DNA from: Kiloniellaceae bacterium
GTDB taxonomy: Bacteria; Pseudomonadota; Alphaproteobacteria; Kiloniellales; J153
Assembly: GCA_021776135.1 (NCBI GenBank)
Contig: JAJFGL010000013.1
Span: 1-40,263, forward strand
Direction: 5' to 3'
Length of the DNA: 40,263 nucleotides
Shown here: positions 7,571 to 14,953 of the stretch, one piece after another
Numbering within the stretch: the first letter of the stretch is position 1
How the letters are laid out: each line of letters opens with the position of its first letter
Position numbers and translations under genes: made by a program
Notes under the pieces: model-generated
The model's input: only the letters and a program-made list of their open reading frames with translations
Told to the model about the DNA's origin: nothing
Database searches by the model: none

Positions 7571-8047
7571 ATGAAAAACCGCCTCGCCTGGTTTCTCTTC
7601 GCGGTCTCTCTGGCGGCCAATGTTTTCTTCGCCGCCGGCGTTGGCTATACGGTTTACCAGGACCGCCGGGCCGCCGAATCTGCCGAAGCGCGGGTCGATA
7701 TGGTGGCGGAACGGCTCGGCCTGAAAGATGCGCAGCACGAGGCGCTTGGCTTGCTGCGCGAACGCTCGGCCATGCGCCGTCCGGGCCTGCGCCAGGCCGA
7801 CAGGCCGGTTCGGGCGGCGATTCTAAAGCAATTGACCCAACCCAGCTTCGACCGCGGCCTTATCATGGGCATGTTGGTCGAACGCGACGAGGAACGCCGG
7901 CCCTATTTCGCGGAGTATGCCGAGGATCTTCACGGCTTCCTGATTACCTTGACCCCGGAACAGCGCGACAAGTTCCTGGGCATGGCCCAAGAGCCCGGCT
8001 TCCTGCGCCGCGTTTACGGCGCTAAGCGCAAACCCAGTCAGGAATAG
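7571..8047 (+). CDS. Periplasmic metal/envelope sensor, CpxP/CnrX-like (Metal_resist type)
   Basis: A 158-residue protein with an N-terminal membrane anchor or uncleaved signal (residues 5-27, LAWFLFAVSLAANVFFAAGV) and a helical periplasmic domain. The pattern MVAERLGLKDAQHEALGLLR ... MRRPGLRQADRPVRAAILKQ ... LTPEQRDKFLGMAQE is that of the heavy-metal-resistance/Spy-like family, including the LTPEQ turn. In Cupriavidus, CnrX of this fold senses Ni/Co in the periplasm and releases the sigma factor CnrH from the anti-sigma CnrY. The order here (sigma, anti-sigma, sensor) suggests an equivalent circuit, but I see no clear set of His/Met metal ligands, so the signal may be misfolded protein rather than metal. 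The ATG at 7571 is preferred to a GTG at 7562; neither has a good ribosome binding site, because repeat sequence reaches to within about 30 bases. Confidence 0.75.
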   Translation: MKNRLAWFLFAVSLAANVFFAAGVGYTVYQDRRAAESAEARVDMVAERLGLKDAQHEALGLLRERSAMRRPGLRQADRPVRAAILKQLTQPSFDRGLIMGMLVERDEERRPYFAEYAEDLHGFLITLTPEQRDKFLGMAQEPGFLRRVYGAKRKPSQE

Positions 8048-8122
8048 ACCACTAGGGCGCGTTGACGGCTCATGCCCGCATGACTAGTTTGCGGTTCCAT
8101 TTTCAAACACGGTCCAAAGACT

Positions 8123-9706
8123 ATGACGAGTGAGCGCGACCTGGCCCTGGCGGCGCGTGCCTGGCCTTTCGAGGAAGCGCGCGGCCTCTTGAAACGCCTC
8201 GGCGGGAAAACGCCGGATAAGGGCTATGTCCTGTTCGAGACCGGCTATGGCCCTTCGGGCCTGCCGCATATCGGCACCTTCGGCGAGGTCGTGCGCACCA
8301 GCATGGTCCGCCAGGCGTTCCAGCGCCTGAGCGGCTTGCCGACCCGGCTGTTTTGTTTTTCCGACGACATGGACGGCCTGCGCAAGGTGCCCGACAATAT
8401 TCCCAAGCGGGATATGGTCGCCAAGCATCTGGGCAAGCCCTTGACCCAAATCCCGGACCCTTTCGGCGAGTACGAAAGCTTCGGCCATCACAACAACGCC
8501 CGCCTGCGCGCCTTCCTGGATTCCTTCGGCTTCGACTACGAATTCAAGTCCTCGAGCGAGCTCTATGCTTCCGGGCGTTTCGACGATGCCTTGCGCCGGG
8601 TGCTTGAGCGTTACGATCAAGTCATGGCGGTCATGCTGCCGACCCTGGGGCCGGAACGGCGCGAGAGCTATAGCCCCTTCCTGCCGATCTGCCCCAAGAC
8701 CGGGCACGTTCTTCAGGTGCCTATTCTGGAGCGCGATGTCGAGGCCGGAACCGTGGTCTTCAAGGACGACGACGGCGATATGGTCGAGGTGCCGGTGACC
8801 GGCGGGCACTGCAAGCTGCAATGGAAACCGGACTGGGCCATGCGCTGGTACGCGCTGGATGTCGATTACGAGATGTCGGGCAAGGACCTGATAGACTCGG
8901 TCAAGGCCGCCGCGAAGATCGCACGCGCCCTGGGGGCCACGCCACCGGCCGGCTTCAACTACGAACTTTTCCTGGACGAGAACGCCCAGAAGATTTCCAA
9001 GTCGCGAGGCAACGGCCTGAGCGTCGAGGAATGGCTCGCCTACGCGCCGCCGGAAAGCCTATCGCTGTTCATGTATCATAAACCCCGCGCGGCCAAGCGG
9101 CTCTATTTCGATGTCATCCCGCGCGCGGTGGACGATTACTTCAGCTTCCTGACCCGCTACCGCACAGACGATGAGGCGGCGCGCCTGGGCAACCCGGCGT
9201 GGCACATTCACAATGGCCAACCGCCGCAAACCGAGATACCGCTGAGCTTCAACCTGCTGCTTAACTTGGCCGGCGTGTGCAATGCCGAGGATCCGGCGGC
9301 GCTCTGGGCTTTCATCTCGCGCACCGCGCCCGGTGTGACGCCGGAAAACGCGCCGACGCTGGATTCCCTGGTCGGTTACGCGATCCGCTACTACGCCGAT
9401 TTCGTGAAACCGGCCAAGCGTTACCGCAAGCCGGAGGCCATGGAGCAGACCGCGCTCGCCGATCTCTTGGCGCGCCTGGAGGCGCTGCCGGAAACCGCCG
9501 AAGCCGAAGCGATTCAAAGCGAGGTTTACGAAGTCGGCAAGGGCCACGGCTTCGCCGATCTGCGGGCCTGGTTCAAGGCCCTCTACGAAATCCTGCTTGG
9601 TCAGGAGCAGGGCCCGCGCATGGGCACGTTCTTCGCGATTTACGGCCTGGATGAAAGCAAGGCGCTGATCCGGCGCGCCCTGGCGGGCGAAGATCTAGCC
9701 CTTTAG
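8123..9706 (+). CDS. lysK: Lysyl-tRNA synthetase, class I
   Basis: A 527-residue enzyme of the archaeal-type class I family, which is also normal in many alphaproteobacteria in place of class II LysS. The Rossmann-fold signatures are HIGT at residues 49-52 ([14 protein letters not shown]) and KISKS at about residues 290-294 (KISKSRGNG), followed by the helical C-terminal domain ending in [20 protein letters not shown]. It charges tRNA-Lys with lysine using ATP in the cytosol. The length is typical. The start is an ATG at 8123 with a poor ribosome binding site. Its last 12 bases overlap the end of the converging aminotransferase gene. Confidence 0.96.
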   Translation: MTSERDLALAARAWPFEEARGLLKRLGGKTPDKGYVLFETGYGPSGLPHIGTFGEVVRTSMVRQAFQRLSGLPTRLFCFSDDMDGLRKVPDNIPKRDMVAKHLGKPLTQIPDPFGEYESFGHHNNARLRAFLDSFGFDYEFKSSSELYASGRFDDALRRVLERYDQVMAVMLPTLGPERRESYSPFLPICPKTGHVLQVPILERDVEAGTVVFKDDDGDMVEVPVTGGHCKLQWKPDWAMRWYALDVDYEMSGKDLIDSVKAAAKIARALGATPPAGFNYELFLDENAQKISKSRGNGLSVEEWLAYAPPESLSLFMYHKPRAAKRLYFDVIPRAVDDYFSFLTRYRTDDEAARLGNPAWHIHNGQPPQTEIPLSFNLLLNLAGVCNAEDPAALWAFISRTAPGVTPENAPTLDSLVGYAIRYYADFVKPAKRYRKPEAMEQTALADLLARLEALPETAEAEAIQSEVYEVGKGHGFADLRAWFKALYEILLGQEQGPRMGTFFAIYGLDESKALIRRALAGEDLAL

Positions 9707-10543
9707 AGCCCAGTCGAAATACATTTCGCGCGCCTGGGTGTAAATCGGGCCGGGCTGAAGATCGCGGTCCTCGACCCGGGTGATGGGCAGAACCTTGGCC
9801 AGATTGCCGGTCAAGAAAACCTCGTCCGCTTCCAAGACGTCGCTAAAGGTCATGCTGCGTTCGTGAACTTCGACCCCCGCGCCGGTCAAGAGCTTCGCGA
9901 CCCGGGCGCGGGTGATGCCGCTTAGGAAGGTTCCATTGGCGACCGGCGTGTGGGCGGCGCCGTCCTTGGCGATCCAGATGTTGGCGGTCGCCAGTTCCGC
10001 CACGTTGCCGTTGCTGTCCAGCATCACCGCGTTGTGGAAGCCCTTCTCGGCGGCTTCCGCCAGGGCGAGCCCCGAATTTGGATACAGGCACGACGCCTTG
10101 GCCACGGTCGGCGCCATGTTGGGCGCCGGTCGGCGCAGGCTCGACAGGCAGACCGTAAACGGCCCCGGTTTCGGCAAGGGCGTCTCGTGAACGGTCAGGC
10201 AGAAGCGGGTCGAGTCCGGGTCGGGGGCGACGAAAAACTTAGGGTCTCCGGATTCCGGCCAAAACATGGGCCGGATATAGAGTTCGGTTCCGGCGGGGAA
10301 GCGGGCGATTCCCTCGCGGGCGATTTCAATGATTTCGCCGGCCGAAACCATGGGTTTCATGCCTAGTGCGCAGGCCGACTTGATCACGCGCGCGCAGTGC
10401 AAATCCAAATCCGGCGCCACCCCGGCGAAGGCGCGGGCGCCGTCGAAAACGACGGAGGCCATCCAGGTGGCGTGTGTCATGGGCCCCAAGATGGGCGGGT
10501 TACCCTCCACCCATTCGCCCTCAAGATAGTGAATCGCCATCAT
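9695..10543 (-). CDS. ilvE: Branched-chain amino acid aminotransferase (fold-type IV PLP enzyme)
   Basis: A 282-residue class IV aminotransferase. Visible family features are VVFDGARAF near the N-terminus, [11 protein letters not shown], the PLP-lysine region [18 protein letters not shown] (Lys near residue 155), the cofactor phosphate region AELATANIW and [12 protein letters not shown], and the C-terminal [14 protein letters not shown]. The enzyme would move the amino group between Leu/Ile/Val and 2-oxoglutarate. Members of this subgroup can also act on other substrates (D-amino acids, aminodeoxychorismate), so the exact substrate is inferred. The ATG at 10543 has an AAGGAA ribosome binding site; a second in-frame ATG follows at once. 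The gene ends inside the 3' end of lysK. Confidence 0.88.
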   Translation of the reverse strand: MMAIHYLEGEWVEGNPPILGPMTHATWMASVVFDGARAFAGVAPDLDLHCARVIKSACALGMKPMVSAGEIIEIAREGIARFPAGTELYIRPMFWPESGDPKFFVAPDPDSTRFCLTVHETPLPKPGPFTVCLSSLRRPAPNMAPTVAKASCLYPNSGLALAEAAEKGFHNAVMLDSNGNVAELATANIWIAKDGAAHTPVANGTFLSGITRARVAKLLTGAGVEVHERSMTFSDVLEADEVFLTGNLAKVLPITRVEDRDLQPGPIYTQAREMYFDWALKG

Positions 10544-10658
10544 GGCAAAAGTTCCTTCGCCTGAATGCCTCGCGCCGCGCCTCGTTGGGCCCGGCGATAA
10601 CTTCAGGCTAACATAGTTACCTATCTTGGCCAGACAAAAGCGGCTTTACCCAATGGGT

Positions 10659-11291
10659 TTATTGACTCGCCCAGACGATACGCGCGATCCAATCTATCTC
10701 TCCGGCTTCAAGCGAGCGCGCCGCTTGCGCGCCGTTTAGGGCGGCGAGTTCCACGCGCTGAACGCCCTGGCGCAAGAGCTGTTTGACCATGATTTCGCCG
10801 CCGCGGGTTTTAACGGCCACACGGTCGCCGCGCCTTAGGCCGGCCCCCGGCGAGACCACGACAATGTCCCCATCGCGGTACAGGGGCGCCAAATCGCCGC
10901 CGCTTATCTCCAAACCAAAGGCGTGGGGATCGTTTAGTCGCGGGAACAGAACCTGGTCCCAATTGTTGCCGCTTGGATGACCGTCGCCGTCGAAAAAACC
11001 CGCGCCGCCGGCCTGGGCGTAGCCGATTACGGGAATCTTTTGAACCGGGGCGGCGGCGTCTTCGCCGTCGAACAGCGCGGCGAAGTCAGCCAAGGACGCG
11101 CCGGTCGCGGCCAGCACCTTGGCCAGGGATTCGGTGTTGAGCCAGCGTTTCCTGCCTTCCTGGGTGACCCGCTTACTTTTGTTGAAGGTTGTCGGGTCCA
11201 GGCCCGCGCGGCGCGCCAGGCCCGAGGGCGACATCCCATGCTTCGCGGCCAGGCGATCGATGGCCCGCCAGATATCGCCATGTTGGAGCAT
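10659..11291 (-). CDS. LexA/phage-repressor-like regulator (HTH + S24 domain), catalytic Ser replaced
   Basis: A 210-residue protein with an N-terminal helix-turn-helix (residues ~5-45, IWRAIDRLAAKHGMSPSGLA then LDPTTFNKSK) and a C-terminal S24 domain (residues ~85-205). The fold is recognisable from PVIGYAQAGGAGFFD, with a possible Ala-Gly cleavage site at 94-95, the segment EISGGDLAPLYRDGDIVVVS, and VAVKTRGGEIMVKQL with the expected catalytic Lys at about 161. In homologues the middle segment reads ISGDSM.P, with Ser as nucleophile; here the Ser position is Asp133 (confirmed at base level). Self-cleavage is therefore unlikely, and the protein may be a constitutive or ligand-controlled repressor. 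A small possible gene with a strong ribosome binding site lies 12 bases upstream. Targets are unknown. Confidence 0.85.
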   Translation of the reverse strand: MLQHGDIWRAIDRLAAKHGMSPSGLARRAGLDPTTFNKSKRVTQEGRKRWLNTESLAKVLAATGASLADFAALFDGEDAAAPVQKIPVIGYAQAGGAGFFDGDGHPSGNNWDQVLFPRLNDPHAFGLEISGGDLAPLYRDGDIVVVSPGAGLRRGDRVAVKTRGGEIMVKQLLRQGVQRVELAALNGAQAARSLEAGEIDWIARIVWASQ

Positions 11292-11303
11292 GAGGGCATG
11301 GTC

Positions 11304-11483
11304 TCATAAAACCCGGCGCCGCGCATCTGGAACTTGAGGGTGGCTCCCGCGCGGTTTCCGCGGGCAATCCGCCGCCTTGGGGAGCCGGCACGCGGGCGCG
11401 CCGCTCATGCGTTCGACCGCCGCCAGAGCCGCCTTCAAGGCTTGGCTCTTGCCAGCCAGGGGGTCTTTTTCTGCTTCGCCCAT
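11304..11483 (-). CDS. Possible small protein upstream of the S24 regulator
   Basis: A 59-residue frame with a strong, well-placed ribosome binding site (GGAAGGACGTAAC then ATG). The first 28 residues (MGEAEKDPLAGKSQALKAAL, then AAVERMSG) would form an amphipathic helix; the rest is basic and Pro/Cys-containing without a recognisable fold. It ends 12 bases before the start of the regulator, so it could be a leader gene or small partner in the same operon. I do not recognise a family. The motif K-x-QAL-x-AAL-x-x-(V)ER resembles the RecA N-terminus, but no RecA core follows. The remainder could be noncoding. Confidence 0.4.
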   Translation of the reverse strand: MGEAEKDPLAGKSQALKAALAAVERMSGAPACRLPKAADCPRKPRGSHPQVPDARRRVL

Positions 11484-11528
11484 GTTACGTCCTTCCGCGG
11501 TCGTGACCGTTTCTAGCTTTCACGCAAG

Positions 11529-11552
11529 CGCCGTGCCAAGACCGGCACGGCG
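11529..11552. other. GC-rich hairpin in the regulator/DUF952 gap
   Basis: CGCCGTGCC (11529-11537) pairs perfectly with GGCACGGCG (11544-11552) across a 6-base loop. It lies in the 380-base interval 11292-11671, which otherwise holds only the small possible gene and the divergent start regions. There is no T-run, so termination is not supported; a symmetric operator site is possible. Confidence 0.4.
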
Positions 11553-11671
11553 TGCGCGGCTTAGGGTTAGGCCGGATACCCGTCATCGTGCGTTGCGTTT
11601 TGCCAGACCGGACGGGGTTAATTATGGCAATATGAATGGAACATGCTCTTGGCTTTGGGTAGGTTCGCGCC

Positions 11672-12025
11672 ATGACCGCGCAGTTGATCTTTCATATGTG
11701 CCGGCGGGCGGAATGGGACGCGGCGCTGGCGCGCGGCCGCTACGCTGGCTCGTCCCAGGACCGCGCCGACGGCTTCATCCATTTTTCCACCGCCGCCCAG
11801 GTCACGGCCAGCGCCGCCAAGCATCGCGCCGGACAAAAAGGCCTGGTCCTGCTCGCGGTCGAGGCGGCCACGCTCGGCGAGGACCTGCGCTGGGAGGCCT
11901 CGCGCGGCGGCGCCTTGTTCCCGCATCTTTACGGCGGCTTGCCGGTGGCGGCCGTGCGCCGGGTCCATGACTTACCCCTGGGCGGCGACGGCGCGCATAT
12001 CTTCCCGCCATTAGACGAGGTCTAG
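11672..12025 (+). CDS. DUF952-family protein
   Basis: A 117-residue protein with the family's marks: LIFHMCRRAEWDAAL at the start, the GFIHFSTAAQV motif at about residues 34-44, LVLLAVEAATLGEDLRWEAS, and LFPHLYGGLPVAAV near the end. The conserved His residues in FIHFS and FPHLYG suggest an active site, but no reaction is established for the family. Small, soluble and cytosolic. Its stop codon (12023-12025) is followed at once by the TTG start of pyrD, so the two are very probably cotranslated; this pairing is commonly seen in alphaproteobacteria. Family recognition is good, function unknown. Confidence 0.85.
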   Translation: MTAQLIFHMCRRAEWDAALARGRYAGSSQDRADGFIHFSTAAQVTASAAKHRAGQKGLVLLAVEAATLGEDLRWEASRGGALFPHLYGGLPVAAVRRVHDLPLGGDGAHIFPPLDEV

Positions 12026-13090
12026 TTGGACCCCTTTCGCCTGGCCGCGCCCCTGCTCGGCGCCCTCGATCCCGAAACCGCGCACGATGCGACTCTCTGG
12101 ACCCTGCGCCGGGGCTTGGGGCCGCGCGCGGCGGCGCCCGAGGATCCCATCCTGGCGAGCGTGCTCTGGGGCCGCGCCTTCGCCAACCCACTCGGGCTCG
12201 CGGCCGGCTTCGATAAGAACGCCGCCGTGATCGGGCCCATGCTGGGCTTGGGATTTGGTTTTGTCGAGGTCGGCAGCGTCACGCCGCGTCCGCAAGCGGG
12301 CAATCCGCGCCCGCGCGTGTTCCGCCTGAAGCGCGACCGGGCGGTCATCAACCGCATGGGCTTTCCCGGCGCGGGCTTGGCGGCGGTGGCGCGCAACCTC
12401 GCCGCCTGGCGTGAGGGCGGGCAGGGCGGCCTGGTGGGTGTTAATCTGGGTAAGAACAAGGATTCAAGCGATGCCGCCGCCGACTACGTGGAGGGCGTAC
12501 GCGCCCTGGCGCCCCTGGCCGGTTACCTGGCGATCAATGTGTCCTCGCCCAACACACCGGGTCTGCGCGCGCTTCAAGGCCGGGGCGTGCTGGAGGATCT
12601 GATCGTCCAAGTCCGTGGGGCGCGGGACCGGGCCTGCCCGCGCGACCCGCCGCCCCTGCTGGTCAAGATCGCCCCGGACCTGGAAGCGGCGGAGCGATCC
12701 GATATCGCCGAACTTGCCGTTGCGCTCAATCTCGATGGCCTGATCGTCAGCAACACCACCCTAGCGCGCCCGGACAGTTTGCAGGGACGCCATCGGGGTG
12801 AGGCGGGCGGCCTAAGCGGCGCGCCGCTGTTCGATTCCTCCACCGCCCTATTGTCGGATATGTACCGCCTGACCGGGGGCCGTGTGCCCTTGATCGGTGC
12901 CGGGGGTATCGGCGGGCCGGACCAGGCCTATGCCAAGATTCGCGCCGGCGCCTCCCTGGTGCAGCTATATACAGCACTGGTGTACGAGGGGCCGGGACTG
13001 ATCGCGCGGATCAAGACCGGCTTGGCCCAACGCCTGCGCGCCGACGGTTTTACGAGCGTGAGCGAGGCCGTGGGCGCCGGTCGCGGCTAG
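12026..13090 (+). CDS. pyrD: Dihydroorotate dehydrogenase (quinone), class 2
   Basis: A 354-residue FMN enzyme of pyrimidine synthesis, oxidising dihydroorotate to orotate with quinone at the inner membrane. The class 2 N-terminal helical extension is present (MDPFRLAAPLLGALDPETAH), followed by NPLGLAAGFDKNA, the VEVGSVTPRPQAGNPRPR motif, NRMGFPG, the catalytic-Ser region LAINVSSPNTPGLR, VKIAPDL, and the C-terminal phosphate-binding IGAGGIGG. The start is a TTG immediately after the DUF952 stop, with an upstream GAGG serving as ribosome binding site. Length is normal. The mercury cassette begins just after its 3' end on the other strand. Confidence 0.96.
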   Translation: MDPFRLAAPLLGALDPETAHDATLWTLRRGLGPRAAAPEDPILASVLWGRAFANPLGLAAGFDKNAAVIGPMLGLGFGFVEVGSVTPRPQAGNPRPRVFRLKRDRAVINRMGFPGAGLAAVARNLAAWREGGQGGLVGVNLGKNKDSSDAAADYVEGVRALAPLAGYLAINVSSPNTPGLRALQGRGVLEDLIVQVRGARDRACPRDPPPLLVKIAPDLEAAERSDIAELAVALNLDGLIVSNTTLARPDSLQGRHRGEAGGLSGAPLFDSSTALLSDMYRLTGGRVPLIGAGGIGGPDQAYAKIRAGASLVQLYTALVYEGPGLIARIKTGLAQRLRADGFTSVSEAVGAGRG

Positions 13091-13101
13091 AGTGCAAACT
13101 C

Positions 13102-13524
13102 TCAGTCCGCCCACAAGGCATCGATGACCGGGCACTCGGGAACCGCACCGCCGCTGCACTCGTTGGAAATCTGGGTAAGCGTCCGCTCAAGTCGTTTGAG
13201 ATCGGTGATTTTCCGCCGCACAGCCCCCAAATGAGCGGCCGTTAGATCGTAAATTTCACCGCAAGTCTGGGTCTTGGAATCGGCCAGGGTTAGCAGGCTG
13301 CGCAGTTCCTCAATGCCGAAACCCAGTTCACGGCCGCGCAGAATGAAGCGCAAGCGGCGCTGGTCGCCGATCTTGTAGATTCTGTGCCCGCCCGCCGTTC
13401 GGGCGGGAGGTGGAAGAAGCCCAATTTTTTCATAGTAGCGAACGGTTTCCAGATGACAGCCGGCGCGCTTGGCAAGCTCGCCACGCGCGATTGGGGTGCT
13501 GGTCGTCATGAAGGATATGGGCAA
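13102..13524 (-). CDS. merR: Mercury-responsive regulator MerR
   Basis: A 140-residue MerR-family activator/repressor. The winged helix is residues ~12-80 (RGELAKRAGCHLETVRYYEK, then GLLPPPARTAGGHRIY), followed by the dimer helix and the metal loop. Three Cys at 88, 123 and 131 match the Hg(II)-binding trio of Tn501 MerR (82, 117, 126) in spacing. Without Hg it represses and with Hg it untwists the overlong promoter spacer between it and merT. I chose the TTG at 13524 because AAGGAG sits 5 bases before it; the ATG at 13509 has no ribosome binding site. The two starts differ by five residues outside the DNA-binding domain. The gene diverges from the mer structural genes. Confidence 0.93.
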   Translation of the reverse strand: MPISFMTTSTPIARGELAKRAGCHLETVRYYEKIGLLPPPARTAGGHRIYKIGDQRRLRFILRGRELGFGIEELRSLLTLADSKTQTCGEIYDLTAAHLGAVRRKITDLKRLERTLTQISNECSGGAVPECPVIDALWAD

Positions 13525-13533
13525 AGAATCTCC

Positions 13534-13564
13534 TTGAACCTGTAGTTACTACAGACCCTATGTT
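13534..13564 (+). promoter_or_regulatory. MerR-controlled promoter/operator of the mer operon
   Basis: A -35 element TTGAAC (13534-13539) and a -10 element TATGTT (13559-13564) are 19 bases apart, the overlong spacer characteristic of MerR-family promoters. The spacer holds a perfect dyad CTGTAGT-T-ACTACAG (13540-13554). It lies between divergent merR and merT, as expected for control of both. Confidence 0.85.
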
Positions 13565-13596
13565 AGCATATAGAGAAACAATTGGAGCTATTTTTT

Positions 13597-13995
13597 TTGG
13601 CCCAAATCGATGAGCATACAGGATTTAGCCCGGCGCCTGACGGTGAAGGTCGTAAGGCATGGGTGGCCCTAGGCGGAGTTTTGGGCGCAATTGCCGCCTC
13701 GTCGTGCTGCATCCTGCCCCTTGCGCTGTTCAGCCTTGGTATCGGTGGCGCATGGATTGGCAACCTCACGGCTCTCGCGCCCTATCAGCCGATCTTTGTG
13801 GCCTTCACCATCGGCATTCTCGGTTATGGATATTGGCTCGTCTATCGCAAACACAAAGCGGCCTGCGCCGAGGGTGTTGTCTGCGCCCGGCCACTACCCA
13901 GCCGGTTAATGAAACTGTCCCTGTGGCTTGCAACCACACTCGTCGCGGCGGCGATTGCCTTCCCGTACGTCGCCCCGATTCTGCTCGGCACTTAA
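13597..13995 (+). CDS. merT: Mercuric ion transport protein MerT
   Basis: A 132-residue inner-membrane protein with three membrane helices. The first helix carries the vicinal Cys pair SSCCILPLALFSLGIGGAWI that takes Hg(II) from MerP, and a second Cys pair (AACAEGVVCARP) lies in the cytosolic loop after helix 2 and hands it on. Both are classic MerT features. I place the start at the TTG of 13597, 9 bases after GGAG (13584-13587); an upstream in-frame TTG at 13582 has no such site, and the nearby ATG at 13610 is out of frame. First gene of the mer operon; merP follows after 26 bases. Confidence 0.92.
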   Translation: MAQIDEHTGFSPAPDGEGRKAWVALGGVLGAIAASSCCILPLALFSLGIGGAWIGNLTALAPYQPIFVAFTIGILGYGYWLVYRKHKAACAEGVVCARPLPSRLMKLSLWLATTLVAAAIAFPYVAPILLGT

Positions 13996-14021
13996 AGACT
14001 TAGCGAAGGAGAACCATCAGC

Positions 14022-14306
14022 ATGAGGACTACCTTACTAGCAGTCATTTACGCTGGCAGCCTCCTGGCCGGCGCCCCGGCATTCGCCGGGGAGCAGACCG
14101 TGACCCTGGAGGTAAGCGGGATGACCTGTGCGTCCTGTCCGTACATCGTTAAGCAGACCTTGGCGGCTGTCGATGGCGTGGCGGAGGTCGAGGTTTCCTT
14201 CGCGGAAAAAACCGCCGTTGTCACATTTGACGATAACAAGACCGACGTGGCGGCACTCATCCTCGCGACTACCGATATGGGTTTCCCATCGAAAATGAAA
14301 GAGTAG
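14022..14306 (+). CDS. merP: Periplasmic mercury-binding protein MerP
   Basis: A 94-residue protein with a signal peptide (MRTTLLAVIYAGSLLAGAPA, cut after AFA) and one heavy-metal-associated domain carrying the GMTCASCPYIVKQTL motif, whose two Cys bind Hg(II) in the periplasm. Later conserved features are VEVSFAEKTAVVTFDD and ATTDMGFPSK. The ribosome binding site AAGGAG lies 9 bases upstream. It passes Hg(II) to MerT. The stop codon directly abuts the ATG of the next gene. Confidence 0.95.
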   Translation: MRTTLLAVIYAGSLLAGAPAFAGEQTVTLEVSGMTCASCPYIVKQTLAAVDGVAEVEVSFAEKTAVVTFDDNKTDVAALILATTDMGFPSKMKE

Positions 14307-14558
14307 ATGGCAATCAGTGAAAAACTCATCGCCGGGCTTGTCACCGCCGCCGTCATCGCGCCCGTTTGTGCGGTATGCGTTCTTGGACCGGCGGTGCTGG
14401 CCTCGATATTCGCAGGGATCGCGGGCTGGCTTGGCGGCTTTGATATGATCGTGACGGCAGGCCTCGTCCTTGTGTTGGGCATTACCGTTTACGGATTTAT
14501 CCGTAGGCGTGGGGCGGGCCGTACCGCAACACGGGAGACAGGAGAAGCGAGCCGATGA
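14307..14558 (+). CDS. Small two-helix membrane protein with CxxC, probable mercury transport accessory
   Basis: An 83-residue protein with two membrane helices (about residues 7-32 and 42-62) and a basic tail. The first helix contains PVCAVCVLGPAVLASIFAGI, a Cys pair placed as in the first helix of MerT/MerF/MerH but as CxxC rather than CC. The second half (FDMIVTAGLVLVLGITVYGF) resembles the second helix of MerF. It begins right after the merP stop and overlaps the MerF gene by ATGA, so it is translationally coupled in the cassette. I infer a role in Hg(II) uptake. It is not a standard MerC, MerE or MerF by eye, and no established name is given. Confidence 0.7.
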   Translation: MAISEKLIAGLVTAAVIAPVCAVCVLGPAVLASIFAGIAGWLGGFDMIVTAGLVLVLGITVYGFIRRRGAGRTATRETGEASR

Positions 14559-14953
14559 ACGACAAGAAACTGCTTCGCGCCGGCTCCATCGGCGCCGCCA
14601 TCGCCGCAATCTGTTGTTTCACACCGGCCCTGGTCGTTCTCGTCGGTTTTGCCGGGCTGTCGGCGATCGTCGGCTGGCTGGACTACGGCTTGTTCCCGAT
14701 CTTGTTCGCCTCCATGGGGCTGGTCGCCTATGCGCTCTACTTACGCTCCGGCCGCAAAGGCCCGTCGCCGACGGTGGTGATAGTAGCTGCCACTGTCGCG
14801 TTTTCTGCGATTCTCTTCTGGCTCGAGTTCCGTTACGCGTTGCGCATCTCCATCGCGGCGGCTGCCGCCGTTGTCGCTTATGCCTACTACCTGCGCGCCT
14901 GCGTGCGGCGGCAAAGCAGCCAATCGGCCGATACAAAGGAAACAATTTCATGA
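14555..14953 (+). CDS. merF: MerF-type mercury transporter with C-terminal extension
   Basis: A 132-residue membrane protein. Residues 1-65 match MerF closely in pattern: KKLLRAGSIGAAIAAICCFT with the vicinal Cys pair, PALVVLVGFAGLSAIVGWLD, and FASMGLVAYALYLR. Known MerF proteins are about 80 residues with two helices; this one continues with two more hydrophobic helices (about residues 72-115) and a polar tail, so it would have four. The reading frame is clean and overlaps the genes on both sides by four bases (ATGA), which argues against a sequencing artefact. It would move Hg(II) across the inner membrane to MerA. The role of the extra half is unknown. Confidence 0.85.
   Translation: MNDKKLLRAGSIGAAIAAICCFTPALVVLVGFAGLSAIVGWLDYGLFPILFASMGLVAYALYLRSGRKGPSPTVVIVAATVAFSAILFWLEFRYALRISIAAAAAVVAYAYYLRACVRRQSSQSADTKETIS

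Noticed and set aside
11304-11483. Truncated RecA
   Set aside because: Only about 13 residues resemble the RecA N-terminus; no Walker motif or core follows, so coincidence is more likely.
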